The translations under genes were made by a program, and so were the position numbers. The notes under the pieces are model-generated. The model saw only the letters and a program-made list of their open reading frames with translations. It made no database searches and was not told where the DNA came from. Below are positions 1 through 5,873 of a DNA stretch of 5,873 bases, piece by piece. This stretch comes from OMOG01 sp041485845 (GTDB lineage: Bacteria > Acidobacteriota > Terriglobia > Bryobacterales > Bryobacteraceae), in contig JBGPKH010000577.1 of the NCBI GenBank assembly GCA_041485845.1, positions 1-5,873 of the forward strand, written 5' to 3'. Numbering within the stretch: the first letter of the stretch is position 1; each line of letters opens with the position of its first letter.

Positions 1-1111
<1,111 letters not shown>

Positions 1112-1190
1112 GGACGGGTCCCCATCGGGTATTTCTGAAATTGTACAGCATTTGAGACAATTGCTTTCATCACGGGAAGGATGCGAATTC
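1112..1190 (-). promoter_or_regulatory. Short intergenic gap with possible xdhA promoter
   Basis: This 79-base gap between the dioxygenase stop and the xdhA start is clearly richer in A+T than the flanking genes. On the minus strand it holds TACAAT (1145-1140), a good match to a -10 box, 28 bases before the xdhA ATG. No strong -35 lies at the usual distance; the nearest TTG-containing hexamer (TTGTCT) is too close to pair with it. I see no hairpin with a T-run for termination of the upstream operon. The promoter is a weak inference from base composition and one hexamer, and xdhA could equally be read through from upstream. Confidence 0.25.
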
Positions 1191-1982
1191 TCACGCTGGC
1201 GCGGATCCCATGGTGGCCTTAAGGAATCCGCTCACGCCGCTGCCGGTGGCGCTCAGCTCGTCGTTGAGGGGGTCGTCGAGCGCCAGGATCCGGCGCGCTT
1301 CGGGGGCCAGCCGCGCCTGCAAGTCCGGGCTCAGCAGGCGTTTCTGATACTGCTGCTGGGGCTTATCCCAGCGGGTGTAGTAGACATGCATGGCGCGCCG
1401 CGGCGCGGGGGTGCGGTTGGCGGTACCGCCGTGCCACAAGTGCGCGTTCATCACCACCACGGTGCCCGCCTTTCCGGTGACGAGTTGCTCCCGGGGATGC
1501 GGAGCGTACCAATCGGGCGGCGGCACGCGGCGCCATCGGTGCGAGCCGGGGACCATGCGGGTGGCTCCGTTTTCCAGTGTGAAATCGTCCAGCATCCACA
1601 CCGAATTGCACACCCAGTATCCCGCTTCGTCGGCGATCGCGCCGCTGTCGGCGTGCCACGGCTGCCCGCATTCGCCGTAAGGGTCGGCCGAGCGCACGTT
1701 CAGGCTGCTCAGTTTGAACTTCGGGCCGAGGACGTGAGCCATGGCGTCCAGCACCTCTGGGGTCAGGATCACCTCTTCGAAGACGCGGCCCTTGTTCACC
1801 AGGTTGGCCAGACGGCGCGCGCCGGGCTCCTGCTTGAATTCCGCGCCGGCCGCTGCGCCTTCCTCGGCGAAGAGCTCGCCGATGCGGCTGCGCAGCGTCT
1901 CGAGCAGGACGCCGCTCATCAGCCCGGGCAGCACCAGGTAGCCTTGTTCATCGAGTTGCCGGCGGTCCGAATCGGTGAGCAT
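1191..1982 (-). CDS. Phytanoyl-CoA dioxygenase (PhyH) family Fe(II)/2-oxoglutarate oxygenase
   Basis: This 263-residue protein is complete and of normal length for the PhyH family. These are cytoplasmic non-haem iron oxygenases that couple decarboxylation of 2-oxoglutarate to hydroxylation (sometimes halogenation) of a substrate. The N-terminus DEQGYLVLPGLMS is typical (open with a Tyr/Val 'GYLVLPG' strand). The iron facial triad is visible as H110-x-D112 in QPWHADSG and the distal H184 in HLWHGG; R195 or R196 in PAPRRAMHVYY is placed to bind 2-oxoglutarate. ENGATRMVPGSHRW (137-150) is a family hallmark. D112 fills the carboxylate position, so hydroxylase rather than halogenase activity is expected. 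The substrate cannot be told from sequence. The ATG lies one base after the stop of the preceding reading frame and no Shine-Dalgarno is visible upstream, which suggests translational coupling to it. It is the last gene of the sigma-factor chain. Confidence 0.88.
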   Translation of the reverse strand: MLTDSDRRQLDEQGYLVLPGLMSGVLLETLRSRIGELFAEEGAAAGAEFKQEPGARRLANLVNKGRVFEEVILTPEVLDAMAHVLGPKFKLSSLNVRSADPYGECGQPWHADSGAIADEAGYWVCNSVWMLDDFTLENGATRMVPGSHRWRRVPPPDWYAPHPREQLVTGKAGTVVVMNAHLWHGGTANRTPAPRRAMHVYYTRWDKPQQQYQKRLLSPDLQARLAPEARRILALDDPLNDELSATGSGVSGFLKATMGSAPA

Positions 1983-1983
1983 G

Positions 1984-2289
1984 CTAGTCGAAGGAGCCCA
2001 AGAGAAAAGGTTCGTTTGCGTCCGGCTCCGCGGGCCGCCAGACGGCGTTATGCGACACGTAAATATTGTAAATCCCGAGGCCGGGAGCGATCCGCCGGTT
2101 GCACTCGAGGCGATACGTCACGCCTGAGTCGCTGAAGGTGAGCGACTGCCCGGCGACCTGGCCGGCTTTCTGCGGCCGGCCAAACCCATACTGCTGATGG
2201 GGGAGTAGCGACACGACGTAACGGCCGTGGCCCGGCAGATAGAACCAGATGTTCGAGCCCGCCACACCGCTGCCGAAGGAGGCGGTCGC
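1984..2289 (-). pseudogene. C-terminal part of the secreted protein gene, beyond an in-frame stop
   Basis: These 101 codons plus TAG directly follow the TAA at 2292-2290 in the same frame as the upstream secreted-protein ORF. They read ATASFGSGVAGSNIWFYLPG and go on through a coherent, beta-rich sequence (GRYVVSLLPH, SLTFSDSGVTYRLEC, YNIYVSHNAVWRP) ending FLLGSFD. The continuation looks like the missing C-terminal domain of that protein, not a separate gene: the only early start is a GTG at 2265 with no Shine-Dalgarno, and the product would have no export signal, though its partner has one. A separate 93-residue protein starting at that GTG is the alternative reading. I do not recognise a named domain. 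The end is one base from the start of the dioxygenase gene. The region contains a perfect 8-base inverted repeat at 2159-2182. Confidence 0.7.
2159..2182. repeat. Perfect 8-base inverted repeat inside the secreted-protein gene
   Basis: TGGCCGGC and GCCGGCCA flank an 8-base loop. The stem is all G/C except the end pair and would form a strong hairpin in RNA, lying in the 101-codon stretch after the in-frame stop. It has no T-run, so it is not a classic terminator. In GC-rich coding DNA it may be chance. Confidence 0.5.
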
Positions 2290-2844
2290 TTACACGAGTC
2301 TCCCGTTCACCCGGATCTTGGGAGCATTCACCTCGAGCGCGGCGTCCGCCAGCGAAAAATCCTGCGGCGCAGCGGGTTCGCCGGGGGCGCGACGGAGAAA
2401 GGAGATGTAGTCCACGATCTTGTGGCCGGTCGAAGGATTCACCAGCACATCGATGGCGATGGTGTCTCCCGCCTTGGCTTCGGGGATCACCGGATAATTA
2501 GGCAGCGAGAGCTTGGTCCAGGCGGGATCTACCTTGACCTCCCGCAGCTCCTCCGGGGTGAGGTTGAGCGGCTCGATCCGCACCTGGAAAGCGCCGCTTC
2601 GCGCTTCCACTCGAAAATCGTAACCGAAATAGCGTTTCTGGCCGGGGTCGGAGATGAGACGGTGCTGGCGATCTCGCCCGGTCATGACCGAGCCGATCGT
2701 GCCGTAATCGGCGGCTCGTCCGGGGGGCTCCAGCCTGGCATCGAATTGGAGCGCGACGCCGGGCCAGTCGCTGTGGGAGAACGTGACCTGAGCGGGCAAG
2801 GCAGCGGCTGCCGTCAGCAGCGCAAATAAGTGTCTAGTTCGCAT
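2290..2844 (-). CDS. Secreted protein of unknown function, cut short by in-frame TAA
   Basis: The ORF gives 184 residues. Residues 1-19 form a signal peptide: MRTRH, then a hydrophobic LFALLTAAAA, then a likely signal peptidase I site after LPA, leaving QVTFSHSDWPG at the mature N-terminus. The rest is rich in predicted beta strands (YFGYDFRVEARSGAFQVRIEP, AGDTIAIDVLVNPSTGHKIVDYISFL) with no cysteines, and I recognise no named domain. It ends KIRVNGRLV-stop, and the next 101 codons remain open in the same frame, so the intact gene was probably 285 sense codons over 2844-1984. The start is well supported: AGGGG sits 5 bases before the ATG, which overlaps the end of the anti-sigma-like gene by 11 bases. 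Its place after a sigma/anti-sigma pair suggests an exported product made under that sigma factor. Whether the truncated product is stable is unknown. Confidence 0.75.
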   Translation of the reverse strand: MRTRHLFALLTAAAALPAQVTFSHSDWPGVALQFDARLEPPGRAADYGTIGSVMTGRDRQHRLISDPGQKRYFGYDFRVEARSGAFQVRIEPLNLTPEELREVKVDPAWTKLSLPNYPVIPEAKAGDTIAIDVLVNPSTGHKIVDYISFLRRAPGEPAAPQDFSLADAALEVNAPKIRVNGRLV

Positions 2845-3145
2845 AATTACCCCTGATCATTCGTATTTTGACTTCGTTTACCGGCCGGAAATCCTTCAAG
2901 TTGACCGTAACGCCGGCCTGCGAATCGGACGTCGCCCCGCGGCCGCGCAAGAAGAATACGGTCAACAGTACCAGCGCCAGGGCCGTCGCGATGCCCACCG
3001 GCACGGGGACGCGAATATAGCCGGTGAAGAGGAATCGCCACCAGGGTCCAGGCTTGCCAAGCACGCGCTCCTCCAGTGACGGCGGCGCGCCCAGGACTTC
3101 CCATTCGTGCAGCAGATTGCGGAGTTGCGGATCATTTGGTTCCAT
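2834..3145 (-). CDS. Single-pass membrane anti-sigma-like protein
   Basis: This 103-residue protein has a short cytoplasmic N-terminal segment (1-35, with LRNLLHEWEVLGAPPSLEERVLG), one clear membrane helix at about 46-67 (VPVPVGIATALALVLLTVFF), a basic stop (RGRG), and a short outer tail of about 33 residues. Location directly after an ECF sigma gene, small size and this topology point to an anti-sigma factor that holds the sigma factor at the membrane. It lacks the H-x3-C-x2-C zinc motif of the common ZAS anti-sigma class; the protein contains no cysteine at all. The role is therefore inferred from context and topology. Its ATG overlaps the sigma gene by 14 bases, with AGGGA 6 bases upstream, so the two are probably coupled and made in fixed ratio. 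It also overlaps the next gene by 11 bases. Confidence 0.75.
   Translation of the reverse strand: MEPNDPQLRNLLHEWEVLGAPPSLEERVLGKPGPWWRFLFTGYIRVPVPVGIATALALVLLTVFFLRGRGATSDSQAGVTVNLKDFRPVNEVKIRMIRGNYAN
2850..2854 (-). promoter_or_regulatory. Ribosome binding site of the secreted-protein gene
   Basis: AGGGG lies 5 bases upstream of the ATG at 2844, inside the end of the anti-sigma-like gene. It fixes this start despite the 11-base overlap. Confidence 0.6.
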
Positions 3146-3644
3146 ATACGGTCCCTTTCGTTTCGAGCAACGGCGCCAGCATCCGCCGCAGGTTCTCGCG
3201 AGCCCGATGCAGCCGCGACTTCACGGCGGCGAGCTCCGCGTCCGTAGCGCGAGCGATCTCTTCGAGAGTCAGGTCTTCGTACTCGGCGAGAACGATCGCC
3301 TCGCGCTGGAGTTGCGGCAGCGCCTGCACGGCGCGCGAGACGATCTCCGCCCGCGCAAGTCCCGCCACATCGAACGGCGGGCAGACGGAGCACTCGTCCT
3401 CCAGCGGATCGTAAGACCGCTCATCACGCGCGCGTTTGAGTATCAAGTTGCGCGCGATCCCCAGCAGGAATGCGCGCAGAGCTCCGCGCTCGGGGTGGTA
3501 CGCCTCGGGCCGGCGCCAGAGGACCAGGAAGCAGTCCTGCACCACGTCCTCGGCGGCGGCGCCGGATCCGGTCATGCGGTACGCGAAGCGGTACAGGACG
3601 TCTTTGTGCCTGCGAAACGCATCTCGGAAATCCGGATCGGTCAT
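3132..3644 (-). CDS. ECF-type RNA polymerase sigma factor
   Basis: This 170-residue protein has the two-domain layout of extracytoplasmic-function sigma factors, which direct RNA polymerase to a small regulon after release from an anti-sigma factor. Sigma region 2 covers about residues 7-73: FRRHKDVLYRFAYRMTG, then the conserved AEDVVQDCFLVLW (region 2.2, core binding) and LRAFLLGIARNLILKRAR. A linker with DECSVCPPFD follows (C85, C88). Sigma region 4 covers about 103-157 with the helix-turn-helix LTLEEIARATDAELAAVKSR followed by LHRARENLRRML, which contacts the -35 element. I chose the ATG at 3644: AGGTG lies 4 bases upstream and the protein begins at the usual point before region 2. The same frame opens with a TTG at 3704, but the 20 extra residues are proline/arginine-rich and not part of the family. 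The gene overlaps the anti-sigma-like gene by 14 bases, the normal arrangement for such pairs. The inducing signal cannot be told. Confidence 0.92.
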   Translation of the reverse strand: MTDPDFRDAFRRHKDVLYRFAYRMTGSGAAAEDVVQDCFLVLWRRPEAYHPERGALRAFLLGIARNLILKRARDERSYDPLEDECSVCPPFDVAGLARAEIVSRAVQALPQLQREAIVLAEYEDLTLEEIARATDAELAAVKSRLHRARENLRRMLAPLLETKGTVYGTK

Positions 3645-3648
3645 TCTG

Positions 3649-3653
3649 CACCT
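3649..3653 (-). promoter_or_regulatory. Ribosome binding site of the sigma factor gene
   Basis: AGGTG is followed by 4 bases and then the ATG at 3644. It decides between this start and the upstream in-frame TTG at 3704. Confidence 0.5.
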
Positions 3654-3882
3654 AGTTTCCGTCAACCGGGCAGAAGGATTCGGCCGGGGCGGAATTCTTT
3701 GCAAAGTCGTGTTGTCGGGCGTGGGCTGATGTTCCGGTATTCGAAGTATTGGCGTTCAGGGTCACGGTGGCGGTGGCGAGCGGCCCATGTCCCGCTCGCA
3801 GGGCGAGAATCTGGTTCGGACCCGATCTTGCCATTTGAGGTGAGTTTCGCGACAGAACCTAACTGGCAGGAGCTGGCGATGG
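3654..3882 (-). promoter_or_regulatory. Intergenic region upstream of the sigma operon, presumed promoter region
   Basis: This is the only long gene-free stretch in the window, lying between the Uma2 stop and the sigma factor start. It should hold the promoter of the four-gene chain. On the minus strand GGAAC at 3735-3731 resembles the -35 box often used by ECF sigma factors, which usually autoregulate, but no CGTC/GTC-type -10 is visible 16-17 bases on, so the match is weak. A small perfect hairpin, CTCGC-cct-GCGAG, is at 3807-3795 without a T-run. A 60-codon ORF (3834-3652) crosses the region but has no Shine-Dalgarno and is probably chance. No transcription terminator for the upstream genes is evident. 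Confidence 0.35.
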
Positions 3883-4427
3883 TCAGTCGGCGAAGAATTC
3901 TGCGACGTCGACGGAGAGGCCGGGGAGCAGCTCGGGCGCCTCGATGAGGCCGCCGGCGCGAAGGAGGCGGTCGGCGCCGGAGGCTTCGAGGACGTTGACC
4001 TCGCGCCGCTCGGGGTAGACGATCCACACGGTATGGCAACCGGCCGCGAAGTACTGTTTCACCTTGCGCATGAGCTGGCGGACACTGTCGCTGGGGGAGA
4101 AGATTTCGACGGCAAGGTCGGGCGTGCCCACGCAGAATCCGCGGCGATGGACGGCGTCCACGTTCTCCTTTCGAACGAAAGCCAGGTCCGGAGCCCGAAC
4201 CGTGTCCTCGCGGAGTCGGAAACCGGTGTCTGCAATGTATACCTTGCCCAACCGATTTTTCCTGACGTGCAGCTTCAAGAAAACGCGATATTGCCCCCAG
4301 AGTCTCCGTGCTCCCCTCCCGCTGGCGGCATCGTGATCAGTTCCCCCTCGTCGAGTTCGATTTGCACCGAATCGTCGCCGGGCATTTGTTCCAGCTCGTC
4401 GGCCGTGATGAGCGTTTTCGTGCTCAT
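3883..4427 (-). pseudogene. Uma2 family (DUF820) putative endonuclease, frameshifted
   Basis: The gene is split over two frames. From the ATG at 4427 the first frame reads MSTKTLITADELEQMPGDDS and GELITMPPAGGEHGDSGGNI, then AFS and a TGA at 4277-4275. The second frame picks up at about 4281 as FLKLHVRKNRLGKVYIADTG and runs to the TGA at 3885-3883. Both parts match the standard Uma2 order, and restoring one base in the T-run at 4283-4280 gives a 181-residue protein of normal Uma2 length. The restricted-endonuclease-like core is visible: PDLAFVRKE (80-88, repaired numbering), PDLAVEIFSPSDS (103-115, with D104 and E108 as likely metal ligands) and KVKQYFAAGCHTVWIVYP. Uma2 proteins belong to the PD-(D/E)XK fold; their cellular role is largely unknown. 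The gene starts 15 bases after the E1 stop, with no clear Shine-Dalgarno. A sequencing error is an alternative to real decay. Confidence 0.85.
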
Positions 4428-4442
4428 AGCTGCATTGTACCG

Positions 4443-5873
4443 TTACCAGGCCAGCAGGCGGTCGATTTCGGCGGCCAGCGTCTCGGTCTGCGGCAGAATC
4501 GCGTTCTCCAGTTGCGGGTGATAGCCCACCCACGTGTCGAGCGCCCCCACGCGGCGCACGGGCGCGTCCAGGCAGTCGAACAGCTCGTCGGAGATGCGGG
4601 CGGCGATCTCCGCGCCGTAGCCCCACGAGAGGGTATCTTCGTGGGCCACGATGGCGCGGCTGGTGCGCGCGACCGATTCGCGGATGGCGTCCCAGTCGTA
4701 GGGCGACAGGCTGCGGAGGTCGATGATTTCGATGCTGACATCCTGCGCGCGGCGCTCCACCTGGGTGGCGGCGAGCAGCGCCTTCTGCACCAGCGCGCCG
4801 TAGGTGATCACGGTGAGGCTCTTGCCCGGCTTCACGATTCTGGCGCGGCCGAAGGGGATCGTGAAGTCTTCGCCCGGATGCTGCGACCGGTTGTAAGGCT
4901 CGCGGTAGAGGCGCTTGTGTTCCAGGAACATCACGGGGTCGTCGGAGCGCAACGCGGTGCGCAGCAGGCCGCAGGCATCCAGGGCATTGGACGGCATCAC
5001 CACGCGGAGCCCGGGAATGTGGGTGAACTCCACCTCGCCGCACTGGCTGTGATAGACCCCGCCGCCGTTGAGGTAGCCGCCGATCGGCACACGCAGGATG
5101 GCGGGGCACGAGAAGGCGCCGTTGGAGCGCCAGCGTAGCGTGGCCATTTCATCGCGAATCTGCATCATGGCCGGCCAGATGTAGTCGAAGAACTGGATTT
5201 CGGCCACGGGCTTCAGCCCGCGCGTGGCCATGCCGATGGCGCGTCCCACAATGGCGGCCTCGGCCAGCGGCGTGTTGAAGCTGCGGCGCGCGCCGAATTC
5301 CACCTGCAAGCCGGCCGTGACTTTGAAGACGCCGCCCTTACCCTTGACCTCGCGGAGGCTCTCCTCGCGGGTGCAATCGGCCACGTCCTCGCCGAACACG
5401 AGGATATCCGGGTTGCGTCGCATCTCTTCGCGCAGGGTGGCGTTGATGAGATCGACCATGGTCTTCGGATCGCCCCGGAATTCGGGCTGCGCTTCGAATT
5501 GCGACGACGCGGGGTCGATGGTTTCCGAGTAGAGATGCACGCGCGCCGTCTCGGGAGACGGAGGTTCGTCGCGGAGCGCCAGTTGGGTCACGCGGTGCAC
5601 TTCCTCATCGATTTCGTGAGTGATGCGCTGGAGCATTTGACGGTCGATCACGCCCTCGTCGAGGAGGATCTTGGGGAAGCGGATCACCGGGTCGCGCTCG
5701 GCTTCAGCTTGCCGCTCGGCGGCGGTCTTGTACAGGCGCTCGTCATCGGAGAGGGAGTGCGAGTAAGGGCGGGTGACGTGGGCGTGCACCAGCGCCGGCC
5801 CGCTCCCTTCCCGGCAACACGCGACGGCCGCTTTCATGGCGCGATAGGAGGCCAGAAAATCGGTGCCGTCCAC
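4443..5873 (-). CDS. Fused alpha/beta 2-oxoacid dehydrogenase E1 component (5' end outside window)
   Basis: The last 476 residues of a thiamine-diphosphate-dependent E1 enzyme are present. E1 decarboxylates a 2-oxoacid (pyruvate or a branched-chain 2-oxoacid) and passes the acyl group to lipoyl-E2. Residues 1-50 are the end of the alpha domain, with VDGTDFLASYRAMKAAV and HVTRPYSHSLSDDERLY, the typical phosphorylation-loop region. A linker of about 85 residues (50-135) contains a helical stretch. The beta domain runs from KTMVDLINATLREEM (137) to the end, with VFGEDVAD (159-166), FNTPLAEAAIVGRAIGMA (199-216), QFFDYIWPAMMQI (227-239) and the C-terminal HEDTLSWGYGAEIAARI (411-427), which resembles the lipoyl-partner domain. 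Both halves in one frame make this the single-chain E1 seen in Acidobacteriota and Bacteroidota rather than separate alpha and beta genes. Substrate choice cannot be settled from this part; branched-chain type is the better guess. No E2 or E3 gene is in view. Confidence 0.9.
   Translation of the reverse strand: MDGTDFLASYRAMKAAVACCREGSGPALVHAHVTRPYSHSLSDDERLYKTAAERQAEAERDPVIRFPKILLDEGVIDRQMLQRITHEIDEEVHRVTQLALRDEPPSPETARVHLYSETIDPASSQFEAQPEFRGDPKTMVDLINATLREEMRRNPDILVFGEDVADCTREESLREVKGKGGVFKVTAGLQVEFGARRSFNTPLAEAAIVGRAIGMATRGLKPVAEIQFFDYIWPAMMQIRDEMATLRWRSNGAFSCPAILRVPIGGYLNGGGVYHSQCGEVEFTHIPGLRVVMPSNALDACGLLRTALRSDDPVMFLEHKRLYREPYNRSQHPGEDFTIPFGRARIVKPGKSLTVITYGALVQKALLAATQVERRAQDVSIEIIDLRSLSPYDWDAIRESVARTSRAIVAHEDTLSWGYGAEIAARISDELFDCLDAPVRRVGALDTWVGYHPQLENAILPQTETLAAEIDRLLAW

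Noticed and set aside
3645..3704. N-terminal extension of the sigma factor from a TTG at 3704
   Set aside because: The extra 20 residues are not part of the family and the ATG at 3644 has its own Shine-Dalgarno.
3652..3834. 60-codon minus-strand ORF in the gap before the sigma gene
   Set aside because: There is no Shine-Dalgarno, its stop overlaps the sigma gene's ribosome binding site, and the product resembles nothing I know. A small real gene cannot be fully excluded.
4275..4290. Programmed -1 frameshift in the Uma2 gene
   Set aside because: The codons around the T-run (GCG TTT TCT TGA) do not form a slippery heptamer and no clear stimulatory hairpin follows.
3883..5109. A 408-codon minus-strand ORF overlapping the E1 gene and the Uma2 gene
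   Set aside because: Its first two thirds are a shadow frame of the E1 gene (arginine/proline-rich, no family features). Only the last 132 codons are real and belong to the frameshifted Uma2 gene, so this is not a fusion protein.
4308..5138. Plus-strand ORF of 276 codons
   Set aside because: It is antisense to the E1 beta domain and shows no family features.

Overview
This is a GC-rich window in which every supported gene lies on the minus strand. The style of the genes suggests Acidobacteriota, perhaps the Bryobacter/Solibacter group: a fused alpha/beta 2-oxoacid dehydrogenase E1, a Uma2-family protein, an ECF sigma factor paired with a zinc-less single-pass anti-sigma protein, and small secreted proteins. 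That placement is an inference from gene style; the window holds no rRNA or other phylogenetic marker.

Read in the direction of transcription (from high to low coordinates), the window starts inside the fused E1 gene (5873-4443; its 5' part is outside). Fifteen bases after its stop comes a Uma2-family gene (4427-3883) that carries a one-base frameshift. A 238-base intergenic stretch follows (3882-3645).

Next is a tight four-gene chain: ECF sigma factor (3644-3132), single-pass membrane anti-sigma-like protein (3145-2834), secreted protein of unknown function (2844-1984), and PhyH-type Fe(II)/2-oxoglutarate dioxygenase (1982-1191). The first two junctions overlap by 14 and 11 bases, and the last has a single base between stop and start. 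After 79 bases, the xanthine dehydrogenase small subunit (FeS/FAD) begins at 1111 and runs out of the window at position 1.

The most notable observation is that the secreted-protein gene is interrupted by one in-frame TAA (2292-2290). The 101 codons after it stay open in the same frame and read as a natural continuation. With the Uma2 frameshift, the window holds two single-event gene interruptions about 2 kb apart. They could be true decay, sequence errors or, less likely, recoding. I see no RNA gene, CRISPR array, insertion sequence or other mobile element, and no convincing new defence system. The ECF-controlled module with a dioxygenase at its end is the most unusual piece of biology here.
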